Origin: Methylocystis sp.
Lineage (GTDB): Bacteria; Pseudomonadota; Alphaproteobacteria; Rhizobiales; Beijerinckiaceae
DNA: 64,000 bases
Assembly: GCF_021731785.1 (NCBI RefSeq)
Contig: NZ_JAKFWS010000034.1
Coordinates: 1-64,000 of the forward strand
Direction: 5' to 3'
The notes under the pieces were generated by a model that was not told the origin of the DNA, made no database searches, and saw only the letters and a program-made list of their open reading frames with translations. This document shows positions 1 through 8,270 of the stretch, piece after piece. The number at the start of each line of letters is the position of its first letter. Position 1 is the first letter of the stretch. Both the position numbers and the translations under genes were made by a program.

Positions 1-214
1 CCTGATCGAGGCGCGGCGCTATCGCACGCAGTAGCGCAACCGTGCCGACGCGCTCGAACGCCTCATCGATCTCATCCGCGCGGCCGCCGCCCCGCCGCCC
101 CCGCCCCGCAAGAAAACCCGGCCGACGCTCGGCTCCAAGCTGAGGCGGCTCGCCGGCAAGAAGCAGCGCGGCGACGTGAAGGCGCTGCGCGGCAAGCCGA
201 CGCACGATTTATGA
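1..214 (+). pseudogene. arfB: arfB-like ribosome-rescue hydrolase, 3' part, with in-frame stop
   Basis: The reading frame from base 2 to the TGA at 212-214 encodes the typical basic tail of ArfB/YaeJ, the peptidyl-tRNA hydrolase that frees stalled ribosomes: a short helix (YRTQ then RNRADALERL), a proline run, then a Lys/Arg-rich segment ending VKALRGKPTHDL. The frame is interrupted by TAG at 32-34, where relatives usually carry glutamate (GAG), a single G-to-T difference. The GGQ catalytic domain lies outside the window. The rest of the tail is intact, so the lesion looks recent, or it is a sequencing error. The family assignment is from memory of the C-terminal pattern. Confidence 0.6.
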
Positions 215-280
215 TACGCATTCGGCTGATCTGTTCGGCTGGGCCGTGTCATCTCCAGCAGGCCGAAGGCCTTAGCGGAG

Positions 281-351
281 GAATCCAGAGCCAATCCAAG
301 AGCTGGTTTTGCTCTGGATTCCCGATCGCGCGCTTTGCGCGCGTCGGGAAT
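281..351. repeat. intergenic double-hairpin repeat
   Basis: GAATCCAGAGC at 281-291 pairs perfectly with GCTCTGGATTC at 311-321. A second hairpin follows: ATTCCCGA at 318-325 and TCGGGAAT at 344-351, with GCGCGC tracts around a TTT loop. The layout resembles REP/BOX-type intergenic repeats of Hyphomicrobiales. It sits between the arfB remnant and pncC and could also end transcription of arfB, although there is no T tract. Confidence 0.6.
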
Positions 352-369
352 GACTGCCTGAGCCGTTCG

Positions 370-440
370 AGGAGAATTGTATGAGATACGTAATTCAGAT
401 TTACGAGATACGTAATGGCTCAAGATACGATATACGTAAA
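370..440 (+). promoter_or_regulatory. repeat-disrupted translation start of pncC with a mini-ORF
   Basis: A strong ribosome binding site (AGGAG, 370-374) is correctly spaced for ATG 381, which opens only a 21-residue frame (381-446) that overlaps the pncC start out of frame. GAGATACGTAAT occurs at 383-394 and again at 405-416, and a diverged copy GATATACGTAAA lies at 429-440. Deleting the 34 bases 381-414 would place the pncC ATG (415) directly after the binding site. The arrangement therefore looks like a small duplication that separated the site from its gene, or a translational leader. Confidence 0.5.
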
Positions 441-924
441 AGCTAGCAGGCTGCTCGACGAGGCCCGCGCCAAGGGCCTGCGCCTAGCGACGGCCGAATC
501 CTGCACCGGCGGACTGGTCGCCGCGGCGCTCACCGAAATCGCCGGCGCTTCCGACGTTTTCGATCGCGGCTTCGTCACCTATTCCAACGTCGCCAAGTCC
601 GAGATGCTTGGCGTCCCCGACGAACTGATCGCAGCTTATGGCGCGGTCAGCGCCGAGGTCGCCCGCGCCATGGCGCTGGGCGCGGTCGATCGATCTCTCG
701 CCGATGTCGCCGTGGCGGTCACAGGAGTCGCCGGACCTGGCGGCGGCTCGGCGGACAAGCCGGTGGGCGTCGTTCATTTCGCCTGCGCGCGCCGCGGCGG
801 CGCGGTCGACCATATCGAGCGGCGCTTTGGACCGCTTACCCGCGACGAAATCCGCGCCGCCTCCGTCGCACAGGCGCTTGACATGATGATGCGTGCCGTC
901 GCGTTCGCTCAGCGGCGGCCGTAA
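415..924 (+). CDS. pncC: nicotinamide-nucleotide amidase (CinA C-terminal domain family)
   Basis: This 169-residue protein is the free-standing CinA C-terminal domain, which deamidates nicotinamide mononucleotide in pyridine nucleotide recycling in the cytoplasm. The family signature TAESCTGG is at residues 26-33, with the presumed catalytic serine at 29, followed by FVTYSNVAKSEMLGV and the glycine-rich GPGGGSADKPVG segment. The length is normal for the single-domain form. No upstream start exists in frame because a stop lies at 391-393. The nearest good ribosome binding site serves a different ATG, so expression may be reduced or coupled. The 3' end overlaps the convergent ratA-like gene by 16 bases. 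Confidence 0.9.
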   Translation: MAQDTIYVKASRLLDEARAKGLRLATAESCTGGLVAAALTEIAGASDVFDRGFVTYSNVAKSEMLGVPDELIAAYGAVSAEVARAMALGAVDRSLADVAVAVTGVAGPGGGSADKPVGVVHFACARRGGAVDHIERRFGPLTRDEIRAASVAQALDMMMRAVAFAQRRP

Positions 925-1379
925 ACCTCATCCGCGCGCTTGACGAAAGCGTCGGCGTATTTGTGAAACGCCCTGTCGAACATCGCGCCCATCAGCATCC
1001 CAAGCGCCGCGCTCCTGAATTCATAAGCGATGAAGAATTCGACCGTCGACCGGGGCGCGACCGCGCTCGCGCCCGGCTCGTCGCGAAAAGTCCAGCGATT
1101 ATCGAGCGTTCGAAACGGTCCTTCGGCGCATTCGACCCTGATGTCGAGCTTATTGGAATCGCAGCTGACCCGGCTCACATAGCGTTCGCAGATCGCTTTG
1201 AAGCCGACCTGCATCTCTACGAATGACACGTCGATCCCCGGCGCAATTTCCGTACGGCGCCGGACGCGGACGGCTTCGCAAAGCGGCACGAACTGCGGAT
1301 AGGACTCGACCTCGCGCACCAGCGCGAACATCTCCCGGGCGCTGTGCGGCACGTGGCGACGGTTGCGGAAACTCTTCAT
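909..1379 (-). CDS. RatA/COQ10-like START-domain protein
   Basis: The 156-residue product begins with the family pattern MKSFRNRRHVPHSAREMF and continues with VESYPQFVPLCEAVRV, typical of the polyketide-cyclase/START fold of RatA and mitochondrial Coq10. Members bind ubiquinone or other lipids and assist quinone-dependent respiration; the toxin name RatA comes from E. coli, where it blocks ribosome association. Length and the C-terminal helix (GMLMGAMFDRAFHKYADAFVKRA) fit the family. It converges on pncC. In related bacteria it usually follows lipA; here a hypothetical gene on the other strand lies between the two. Confidence 0.88.
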   Translation of the reverse strand: MKSFRNRRHVPHSAREMFALVREVESYPQFVPLCEAVRVRRRTEIAPGIDVSFVEMQVGFKAICERYVSRVSCDSNKLDIRVECAEGPFRTLDNRWTFRDEPGASAVAPRSTVEFFIAYEFRSAALGMLMGAMFDRAFHKYADAFVKRADEVYGRR

Positions 1380-1431
1380 GAGGCCAAGCTTCTAATTCAT
1401 CGACGCGGCAGCGGCAAAAGCCGGCGTTGGC

Positions 1432-1462
1432 CCGCCGGGAACAATCCCGGCGGAGCGCAGTT
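1432..1462 (+). promoter_or_regulatory. perfect 9-bp hairpin overlapping a possible EcfG-type promoter
   Basis: CCGCCGGGA (1432-1440), loop ACAA, then TCCCGGCGG (1445-1453) form a perfect hairpin ahead of the 1519 gene. The same bases contain GGAAC (1438-1442), followed 16 bases later by AGTT (1459-1462). That is close to the alphaproteobacterial general-stress sigma factor pattern GGAAC-N16/17-cGTT, although the -10 part is imperfect. Confidence 0.3.
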
Positions 1463-1518
1463 TTATAGACGCGTTCTCGCTGGCTCCAGATATGCGCAAC
1501 ATTACATGGGAGGAAACA

Positions 1519-2022
1519 ATGGCGGACAAATCCAATTTTACGGCCGACGAGTGGAAGAAAATCCTGGAATCGCCGCTGCTTGCGGGCTTCGCGGTCAGCG
1601 CCGGCGATCCCAGCGGCTTTATCGGCACCTTGCAGGAGGGGTTTGCGAGCGCCAAGGCTTTGGCCACGGCGAAATCCGATCCGAATGCGGATGCGCTGAT
1701 CAAGGCGGTCGTCAATGATCTGTTAACGCCAGACGGACGCGCCGCCGCGCGGGACGGCGTGAAGAATGTGGTGGACGGCGCGAAGCTGAACGAGTTCAAG
1801 GACCGAGCGCTCGGCGAATTGCGCCGCACCGCGTCGATCCTCGATTCAAAGGCGCCCAGTGAGTCGAAAGCCTTCAAGGACTGGCTCAACCAGATCGCCA
1901 ATCTCGTGGCGGAGGCCGGCGTCGAAGGCGGATTTCTGGGCTTTGGCGGCGTGAAGGTCACTGACTCCGAACGCGCGACGCTCGCGGAAATCTCGACGGC
2001 GCTTGGCGCTCAATCGACCTAA
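1519..2022 (+). CDS. hypothetical protein
   Basis: This 167-residue acidic, alanine-rich cytoplasmic protein has no signal peptide or membrane segment. I chose the ATG at 1519 because a clear ribosome binding site (GGGAGGAAAC) sits just before it; an upstream start at 1492 lacks one. Residues 10-60 contain SPLLAGFAVSAGDPSGF, then a helical stretch, and the C-terminus ends with a glycine-rich FLGFGGVKVTDSERATL. I do not recognise the family. It stands alone, transcribed away from ratA and convergent with lipA, with a possible stress promoter upstream, so a stress-related role is conceivable but unproven. Confidence 0.75.
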   Translation: MADKSNFTADEWKKILESPLLAGFAVSAGDPSGFIGTLQEGFASAKALATAKSDPNADALIKAVVNDLLTPDGRAAARDGVKNVVDGAKLNEFKDRALGELRRTASILDSKAPSESKAFKDWLNQIANLVAEAGVEGGFLGFGGVKVTDSERATLAEISTALGAQST

Positions 2023-2063
2023 TAGGCGGCGCCGCGTCACGCGGTCTGCGTCCGAGGACGTCA

Positions 2064-2114
2064 TACCCCACCCGACTCGCTTCGCGAACCACCCTCCCCG
2101 TCAAGGGGAGGGAT
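2064..2114. repeat. intergenic repeat supplying the lipA 3' end
   Basis: CCCTCCCC (2092-2099), loop GTCAA, GGGGAGGG (2105-2112) is a perfect 8-bp hairpin inside a sequence of a type often scattered in alphaproteobacterial genomes (CCCACCCGACTCGCTTCGCG upstream of it). The lipA stop codon lies in the loop (2101-2103, minus strand), so the repeat encodes the last residues NPSP of LipA. It may also act as a terminator for both converging genes. Confidence 0.6.
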
Positions 2115-3099
2115 TCGCTCCGCACGTTGCGAGACGCTGTTCACGGGCCGCGCGCATTTTGGCGAAATCGTCGCCCGCATGATGCGACGAGCGGGTGAGC
2201 GGCGACGACGCGACATAGAGAAAGCCCTTGGCGTAGGCGATCGCCTTATAGGAGTCGAACTCCTCCGGCGTCACGAAGCGCTCGATCGCATGGTGCTTGC
2301 GCGTCGGCTGCAGATATTGGCCGATAGTGATGAAGTCGACGTCGGCCGAACGCATGTCGTCCATCACCTGCATCACTTCGATGCGGCTTTCGCCGAGCCC
2401 CGCCATGATCCCGGATTTGGTGAAAAGCGACGGGTTCAGCTCCTTGGCGCGCTGCAGCAAACGCAGCGAGTGAAAATAACGCGCGCCCGGCCGCACCGTC
2501 ACATAGAGCGACGGAACGGTTTCGAGATTGTGGTTGAACACGTCGGGACCGGCTGCGACCACAAGCTCCAGCGCGCCAGGTTTTCTCAGAAAATCAGGGG
2601 TCAGTACTTCGATCGTCGTCTCGGGACATGCCGACCTGATGGCGGCGATGGTTTCGGCGAAATGGGCCGCCCCGCCGTCGTCGAGATCGTCGCGATCGAC
2701 CGACGTCACGACAACATGCGACAAGCTCAGAGCGCGGGTGGCTTTGGCCAACCTGCCCGGCTCGGTCGGATCGAGCGCCGCCGGCATTCCCGTCGCGACA
2801 TTGCAGAACGCGCAGGCGCGCGTGCAAATGTCGCCCATGATCATGAAGGTCGCGTGCTTTTTCTCCCAGCATTCGCCGATGTTGGGACAGGCCGCCTCCT
2901 GGCATACGGTCGCGAGGCCGGCGTCTTTCAACAGGCCGCTGGTCTCCGCCCAGGCCTTGGAGCCGGGCGCCTTGACGCGGATCCACGGCGGCTTGCGCAG
3001 AATTGGTCCGTCCGGCCGGCCAGCCTTCTCCGGATGACGCAGGGGCGATGCGCCCCGCATTTTCCGGGGATCGTCGTTCAATAGGTCGATGACGGTCAA
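2101..3099 (-). CDS. lipA: lipoyl synthase
   Basis: LipA inserts two sulfur atoms into octanoyl groups on E2 and H proteins using two 4Fe-4S clusters and radical SAM chemistry. With the TTG start at 3099 the protein has 332 residues, normal for the family. The auxiliary cluster cysteines are Cys66, 71 and 77 ([12 protein letters not shown]), the radical SAM motif is Cys92, 96 and 99 (CTRACAFC), and the closing serine is in RSSHHAGD. I chose TTG 3099 because GAAGGAGA lies 10 bases upstream and no residue before it resembles LipA. The longer frame to 3231 would add about 44 unlikely residues. Its last codons come from an intergenic repeat. Confidence 0.95.
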   Translation of the reverse strand: MTVIDLLNDDPRKMRGASPLRHPEKAGRPDGPILRKPPWIRVKAPGSKAWAETSGLLKDAGLATVCQEAACPNIGECWEKKHATFMIMGDICTRACAFCNVATGMPAALDPTEPGRLAKATRALSLSHVVVTSVDRDDLDDGGAAHFAETIAAIRSACPETTIEVLTPDFLRKPGALELVVAAGPDVFNHNLETVPSLYVTVRPGARYFHSLRLLQRAKELNPSLFTKSGIMAGLGESRIEVMQVMDDMRSADVDFITIGQYLQPTRKHHAIERFVTPEEFDSYKAIAYAKGFLYVASSPLTRSSHHAGDDFAKMRAAREQRLATCGANPSP

Positions 3100-3136
3100 A
3101 AGCGGAGAGTCTCCTTCACCCTCCAAGCTAGGCGCG

Positions 3137-3478
3137 TCAATGGCGAACCGCAATGTCCTCCGGCGAGCCGTGCGGCGATCCGTGTGCGTGGTGCAGCGCG
3201 CGACATCCGGCGCAAAATAGCGCCGCGCCAATCGCGCCAGCGATCAGCACCGCATCGGCGCCGCGGGGGCCAACGCCGGCGCGTACGGCGAGTTCAGCCG
3301 CCAACCATCCTCCCGTCACCGCGGAAAGCAGCAACGCCCCGGCAGCAACGTTAGAATTCATCAGATGCGGAAGCTTCGTCGCGCACCAACCGATAGCGCC
3401 GCCGATGAGCAGCAGAGCGAGGAATTGCGCGTTGGGCGCGCCAACGAGGGCGGCGGCGGCGGAGAGCATCGCATCCAT
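3137..3478 (-). CDS. small three-helix membrane protein, GlsB/YeaQ/YmgE-like
   Basis: The 113-residue protein has three glycine-rich membrane helices (about residues 15-36, 42-67 and 73-94) and a short histidine-rich tail ([13 protein letters not shown]). The first helix, [15 protein letters not shown], and the spacing of the others recall the transglycosylase-associated GlsB/YeaQ/YmgE family, small stress-induced inner-membrane proteins. The start at 3478 follows a strong CAGGAGA site. A match to the general-stress promoter lies about 50-75 bases upstream, which fits that family. The assignment rests on pattern only. Confidence 0.6.
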   Translation of the reverse strand: MDAMLSAAAALVGAPNAQFLALLLIGGAIGWCATKLPHLMNSNVAAGALLLSAVTGGWLAAELAVRAGVGPRGADAVLIAGAIGAALFCAGCRALHHAHGSPHGSPEDIAVRH

Positions 3479-3528
3479 GGATATCTCCTGCGAGTCAGGA
3501 ATGTCGCTACGCGGGGTGACGCTCAATC

Positions 3529-3553
3529 AACCATTGCGGCGGCTTTTTGTTCC
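3529..3553 (-). promoter_or_regulatory. candidate EcfG (general stress sigma) promoter
   Basis: On the minus strand GGAAC (3553-3549), a 16-base spacer and GGTT (3532-3529) match the GGAAC-N16/17-cGTT pattern of the alphaproteobacterial general stress response, one base off in the -10 part. It points at the 3137-3478 gene with an untranslated leader of roughly 45 bases. Confidence 0.5.
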
Positions 3554-3665
3554 CAAGCTCGCCACAGGAAAACCTAGAGTCTGTATCCGATATTCCAAGA
3601 CGTATAGGCTTTTATGATCAATTTATTATAACTTAAACTTATAGTTTATGGTGAGGTTCGTCGTC

Positions 3666-6600
3666 TCATACATATTCGACCTCCAGCACGCCCGGTATGG
3701 CGCGCAGCGCGCCGGCGACGTCAGGATTGACCGGATAGGTTCCCGGCAGCCGAATCTCGATCTCCTCCTGTCCCTGCTCGCGCTTGAGCAGGACGGACAC
3801 TTCGCCGTCACCGCGTCCGGTCAGTCGCGTCTTGATCCTGTCCAGCGGGCTCTCGTCGCCGACCACGACGCGCAGACCTTTCTGCGCCCTGGCCGCCGCG
3901 GCGGCCAAAGGTTCGACCGTGACAATGCGGGCGCGCACGTCCTCGCCCTCGACAGCCGCGGAGAGGGTGACGAGCACCGCCGCGCCCTTCTCCAGGAGAT
4001 CGCGATATTGCGTCAGCCCTTCCTGAAAGAGGATCGCTTCATATTGGCCGCTCACGTCGGAAAGCTGCACGATTCCCATTTTCGAGCCGGACTTGGTGCG
4101 CCGCTCGGCGCGGTCCAGGACCACGGCGGCCAGTCGGCCGGCGGTCGCGCCGCGCTTGACCGAGGCGGCGAACTCGCTCCAGCGCGAGACGCGCAGCTTG
4201 GGCATCAGACTGGCGTAAGCGTCGAGCGGATGGCCCGAGAGGAAGAAGCCGGCCGCTTCATATTCGCGCCGCAGGGTTTCCGCGGCTGGCCAGGGCGGCG
4301 TTTTGGGAACGGCAAGGTCAGCCGGCTCCGCTTCGCCGAACAGCGCGTTTTGGCCGGCCTTGCGGTCTTCGACATGCCGGTTGGCGGCGGCGAGCATCGG
4401 CTCGATCGCGGCGAAGACCCGCGCGCGATTGGGCTCGATTTCGTCAAAGGCGCCGCAGGCCGCGAGACTTTCGAGCGTCTTCTTATTGACTTCGCGCGGG
4501 TTCAGCCGTTTCGCGACATCGGCGAGACTCGCGAATCCGCGCTCTCCCCGCGCGCGCACGAGGGACTCGGCCTGCCCCTCGCCGACGCCCTTGATCGCCG
4601 AAAAGGCGTAGCGGATGGCGAGCGTTCCGTCGGGGCCGACCGCCACGTCGAAATCCACTCCCGAATAATTGATCGAGGGCGGCCCAACGGCGACGCCCAT
4701 CCGCCGCGCCTCGTCGCGAAACTCGGCGAGCTTGTCGGTCTGGCTCTTGTCGAAGGTCATCGAGGCGGCAAGAAATTCCGCAGGATAATGGGCCTTCAGA
4801 TAGGCCGTTTGATAGGTGATGAAGGCGTAGGGCGCCGAGTGCGACTTGTTGAACCCATATTCGGCGAATTTGGCGCAGGCGTCGAAAATCGCGTCGGCGG
4901 TTGATTTCGCAATCCCGTGCGCGGTCGCGCCGGAGACGAAGCGTTCGCGCTGCGCGTCCATCTCCGCCTTGATCTTCTTGCCCATGGCTCGGCGCAGAAT
5001 GTCGGCCTGTCCGAGACTGTAGCCGGCGAGGTCCTTGGCGATCTGCTGCACCTGCTCCTGATAGGTGATGACGCCGAAGGTCTCCTTCAGAATCGGCTCC
5101 AATTCGGGATGGTCGTATTCGATTGGTTCGTCGCCGAGCTTTCGCGCGCAATAGGTCGGGATATTGGCCATGGGGCCCGGCCGATAAAGCGCGACAAGCG
5201 CGATGAGGTCCTCGAAACGGTCGGGGCGCATGTCGACCAGCGCCTTTTTCATGCCGGCGCTTTCCACCTGAAACAGGCCGACCGTCTCGCCGCGCCGCAG
5301 AAGCTCGAACGTCGGTTCGTCGTCGAGCGGTATGGCGGTTGGATTGAGCGTAATCCGGCGCTTGGCGAGCAGCGCGACGCAGGTCGAGATGACCGTCAGC
5401 GTCTTCAGCCCGAGAAAGTCGAATTTGACGAGTCCCGCGGGCTCTACCCATTTCATATTGAACTGGGTCGCCGGCATGTCGGATTTCGGATCGCGGTAGA
5501 GCGGCGTCACCTCATGCAGCGGCCGGTCGCCGATCACGACGCCGGCGGCATGGGTGGAGGCGTTGGAATAGAGCCCCTCGAGCGACCCGGCGATCTTGAA
5601 CAGGCGGCGCACGCGCTCGTCTTCTTCCACGGCCTCGCGCAATTTCTGCTCGCTTGCCAGCGCCTCGGCGAGGGTGACGGGTTTCGCGGGGTTTTGGGGA
5701 ACCAGCTTGGCGAGCTTGTCGACCTGTCCGAGCGGCATTTCCAGCACGCGTCCGACGCTGCGCAGAACGCCGCGCGCGAGAAAGGAGCCGAAAGTGATGA
5801 TCTGGGCGACGCGGTCGGCGCCATAACGCTCGCGCACATAGTCGATCACTTCGCCGCGCCGTGACTGGCAGAAGTCTATGTCGAAATCCGGCATCGACGT
5901 TCGTTCGGGATTGAGAAAACGCTCGAAGAAAAGCCCGAAGCGAATCGGATCGAGATCAGTGATGGTCAGCGCATAAGCGACCAGCGACCCGGCTCCTGAG
6001 CCGCGGCCGGGGCCAACCGGAATGCCTTGAGACTTCGCGAATTTGATGAAATCCGAGACGATCAGGAAATAACCCGGGAAGCGCATTTTCTCGATGACCG
6101 AGAGTTCGAAATCGAGCCGCGCGGCGTAATCCTCGCGCGTTCGCCCTGCCGCCGGACCGTGCGCCGCAAGACGCTGCTCAAGCCCTTCAGCCGCCTGTCG
6201 GCGCAACTCCCGCGCTTCGATCTCGTCGAGGGACGCGGCGTCGCGCGTTTCCTGCACGAAGCGCGGCATGATCGGCTTGCGGGTCTGCGGCCGGAAGCTG
6301 ACGCGGCGGGCGACCTCCAGCGTATTGGCGGTCGCCTCTTCAAGGTCGGCGAAAAGCGCGCGCATCTGCACGCGGGTCTTGAAATAATGCTCCGGCGAAA
6401 CGCGCCGTCGGTCGTCGGCGCTCGCCACCGCGCCTTCGGCGATGCACAGCAGCGCGTCGTGAGCTTCGAAATCGCCGGGCTGAGCAAAAAAGGGTTCGTT
6501 GGTCGCAATGAGCGGCAGCCCGCGACGATAGGCGAGGTCGAGCAGCTGCGGCTCGACCTCCCGTTCGGTCGGCGCATTGTGCCGCTGTATTTCGACATAG

Positions 6601-7127
6601 AGCCGGTCGCCATATAGTCGTTCGAGCGCGGCAAGGCGCAAGCGCGCCTGCTCCAGACTGCCGTTCGCGAGCGCGCGGTCCAATGCGCCATCCGGTCCGC
6701 CGGTCAGCGCGATCAGCTCCTGCGCGTCGGCGGCAAGGGCGTCGAGCGTCACATGCGGGTCCTCGCCCTGCGCCGTGTCGAGGAAGGCGCGCGAGGCGAG
6801 ACGCATCAGATTGCGATACCCCGCCTCGGTCTTGGCGAGCAGCACGATATTGGCGAAGCGATCGTCTCGGGCTGAGCCGGTCCCGCCCTTCCCGTCGCCG
6901 AAATCGACGCGAAGCTGCGCCCCGGCAATCGGCTGAATTCCAGCCTTCGCCGCCTTTTCCGAAAATTCGAGGGCCGAGAAAAGATTATTGGTGTCGGTTA
7001 CGGCGAGCGCCGGCTGCTCATCGCGCACCGCAAGGTCGATGAGCTTGCCGATCGCAAGCGCGCCTTCGCGCAGCGAATATGCGGTGTGGAGGTGCAGATG
7101 AACAAAGCCGGCTTCGGCGGCTGGCAT
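3666..7127 (-). CDS. dnaE: DNA polymerase III alpha subunit
   Basis: The 1153-residue protein is the replicative polymerase. It has an N-terminal PHP domain beginning FVHLHLHTAYS (His10, His12, His14), the GPGRGSGAGS loop at 372-381, the catalytic PDFDIDF motif with Asp414 and Asp416, the palm, thumb and finger segments, a helix-hairpin-helix region (SAIKGVGEGQAESLV) and a C-terminal OB fold (VQLSDVSGQYEA). The length matches DnaE1; the imuB-linked DnaE2 is shorter and normally sits with imuA and imuB, which are absent here. It is transcribed alone. The AT-rich gap 3554-3665 beyond its stop shows no gene. Confidence 0.97.
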   Translation of the reverse strand: MPAAEAGFVHLHLHTAYSLREGALAIGKLIDLAVRDEQPALAVTDTNNLFSALEFSEKAAKAGIQPIAGAQLRVDFGDGKGGTGSARDDRFANIVLLAKTEAGYRNLMRLASRAFLDTAQGEDPHVTLDALAADAQELIALTGGPDGALDRALANGSLEQARLRLAALERLYGDRLYVEIQRHNAPTEREVEPQLLDLAYRRGLPLIATNEPFFAQPGDFEAHDALLCIAEGAVASADDRRRVSPEHYFKTRVQMRALFADLEEATANTLEVARRVSFRPQTRKPIMPRFVQETRDAASLDEIEARELRRQAAEGLEQRLAAHGPAAGRTREDYAARLDFELSVIEKMRFPGYFLIVSDFIKFAKSQGIPVGPGRGSGAGSLVAYALTITDLDPIRFGLFFERFLNPERTSMPDFDIDFCQSRRGEVIDYVRERYGADRVAQIITFGSFLARGVLRSVGRVLEMPLGQVDKLAKLVPQNPAKPVTLAEALASEQKLREAVEEDERVRRLFKIAGSLEGLYSNASTHAAGVVIGDRPLHEVTPLYRDPKSDMPATQFNMKWVEPAGLVKFDFLGLKTLTVISTCVALLAKRRITLNPTAIPLDDEPTFELLRRGETVGLFQVESAGMKKALVDMRPDRFEDLIALVALYRPGPMANIPTYCARKLGDEPIEYDHPELEPILKETFGVITYQEQVQQIAKDLAGYSLGQADILRRAMGKKIKAEMDAQRERFVSGATAHGIAKSTADAIFDACAKFAEYGFNKSHSAPYAFITYQTAYLKAHYPAEFLAASMTFDKSQTDKLAEFRDEARRMGVAVGPPSINYSGVDFDVAVGPDGTLAIRYAFSAIKGVGEGQAESLVRARGERGFASLADVAKRLNPREVNKKTLESLAACGAFDEIEPNRARVFAAIEPMLAAANRHVEDRKAGQNALFGEAEPADLAVPKTPPWPAAETLRREYEAAGFFLSGHPLDAYASLMPKLRVSRWSEFAASVKRGATAGRLAAVVLDRAERRTKSGSKMGIVQLSDVSGQYEAILFQEGLTQYRDLLEKGAAVLVTLSAAVEGEDVRARIVTVEPLAAAAARAQKGLRVVVGDESPLDRIKTRLTGRGDGEVSVLLKREQGQEEIEIRLPGTYPVNPDVAGALRAIPGVLEVEYV

Positions 7128-7278
7128 ATTCTGGAGCCTTGAGGGCGCGGGGCGGATTCGGAACGAATTCTACAGTGTCGCGCCCCGTATCGAAACTCCG
7201 CGCCCGCCGCTGTCCCCAGATCCACAAATCGCTGCGCCCTGCCGTCGACGCCAGCTCGGGCGAAGACGACGTCACGCC

Positions 7279-7304
7279 GCGTTTGGGCGCAAGAGCCCAA
7301 ACGC
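7279..7304. terminator. perfect 10-bp hairpin downstream of the 7385 gene
   Basis: GCGTTTGGGC (7279-7288), loop GCAAGA, GCCCAAACGC (7295-7304) is a perfect inverted repeat about 80 bases past the stop of the secreted-protein gene and upstream of dnaE. No T tract follows on either strand, so it may be a weak or Rho-assisted terminator or an RNA stabiliser. The rest of the 7128-7384 gap holds nothing else I can support. Confidence 0.4.
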
Positions 7305-7384
7305 AGACGAATTGGTCGGTTCCAGAAGCTTTGAGCGCGCTCTACGGGAAAAACGGCGTCCGCTTTTTCGCGAGCCGCGCCAGG

Positions 7385-7720
7385 CTATCGCTGAGAAACC
7401 GCGAAGTGGTGGACGTTCACGCCATATTCGGCGAGAAGCCGGTGCATCGCGGGAGACAGGCGAACCACGCGAGACGCGTTCTGATTCGAATTGCAGTCGT
7501 TCTTGAGGCCAATATATTTGGCGTGAAGGGCGTTCGCCTCGCTCTCGCCGACGCTCGAGCGAACCTGCTCGATCACGACGCTCACTTCCGCGCCGCCATA
7601 TTGGTGGACGAGCGAACAGCCGATGCGCAAGTCCTGCGCAAACGCCGCAGAGATCGGAGCGGTCGACAGGACAGCGCCAAACAGCGCGCCGGCGACCATC
7701 GCCGGCTTTCGATGATTCAT
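7385..7720 (-). CDS. hypothetical secreted protein
   Basis: This 111-residue protein starts with a clear Sec signal peptide (positive MNHRKP, hydrophobic core, AFAQD cleavage region near residue 28). The mature part is about 80 residues with two cysteines (GCSLVH and KNDCNS) that could form a disulfide in the periplasm. An AAGGAGA ribosome binding site 7 bases before ATG 7720 fixes the start. I do not recognise the family. It is a single gene between dnaE and the phasin. Confidence 0.8.
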   Translation of the reverse strand: MNHRKPAMVAGALFGAVLSTAPISAAFAQDLRIGCSLVHQYGGAEVSVVIEQVRSSVGESEANALHAKYIGLKNDCNSNQNASRVVRLSPAMHRLLAEYGVNVHHFAVSQR

Positions 7721-7876
7721 TACGCTTCTCCTTCGCTTAAGCCGGCCGTTCGCGCGCTGCTGGATTGACTCAGCTAAAGGGCGCGAACCGGCGGCCGGCG
7801 ACGCCGGGCAGAAGCGTAAGCCCCATTCCCGGCCGAACGTCCTATCTGCGTTTCTGACGGACGTGTTTAGCCCCTA

Positions 7877-8215
7877 TTACTCGGCAGGGCTATAGGCTTT
7901 TGTCGCAGACTCGATCGGCTTGAACGCTTCCTTGGCCATCGATGTGTAGAGCTCTCCGAGCTTGGTCGCCTCGGCGAGGAAATCCTCATAGGCGCTCTTA
8001 GCGAACTCGGACTGAAGCTGGAGAGCTTCGTCCAACTTCTTGACCGCAATCAGCTTTTCAGCCAGGACGCGGCTCTTCTCGAAGGACTTCTTGGAATAGT
8101 CGGTGGTTTCGGCGGCGATGCTCTGCCAGCCCTTTGTCACCGCAGCCGCGGCGGCGGAAACGGCTTCAAACTGCTCTTTGCCCAGTTTCTGAACGCTGTC
8201 TAAGGAAGCTACCAT
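7877..8215 (-). CDS. phasin family protein
   Basis: The 112-residue protein is an amphipathic helical phasin, which coats polyhydroxyalkanoate granules. Typical features are the alanine-rich VSAAAAAVTKGWQSIAAETTDYSKKSFE followed by LIAVKKLDEALQLQSEFAKSAYEDFLAEATKLGELY, and the absence of membrane helices. The start follows GAGGG with good spacing. The promoter region holds a TGCATTGCA palindrome nested in a TTTATTTT/AAAATAAA dyad, a plausible site for the PHA regulator PhaR. It implies that the host stores polyhydroxybutyrate; no PHA synthase lies in the window. Confidence 0.9.
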   Translation of the reverse strand: MVASLDSVQKLGKEQFEAVSAAAAAVTKGWQSIAAETTDYSKKSFEKSRVLAEKLIAVKKLDEALQLQSEFAKSAYEDFLAEATKLGELYTSMAKEAFKPIESATKAYSPAE

Positions 8216-8270
8216 TGTTCGCCCTCATGATTTTGGCGCAAAGGCGCCCTATGCGGCCTAATGCGCCCGA

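Noticed and set aside
3648-4904. 418-residue open frame opposite dnaE
   Set aside because: It is an antisense shadow in GC-rich coding DNA; it has no ribosome binding site and no family pattern, and dnaE is certain.
7079-7768. 229-residue rightward frame across the dnaE upstream gap
   Set aside because: It overlaps the start of dnaE and all of the secreted-protein gene, which has a clear ribosome binding site and signal peptide.
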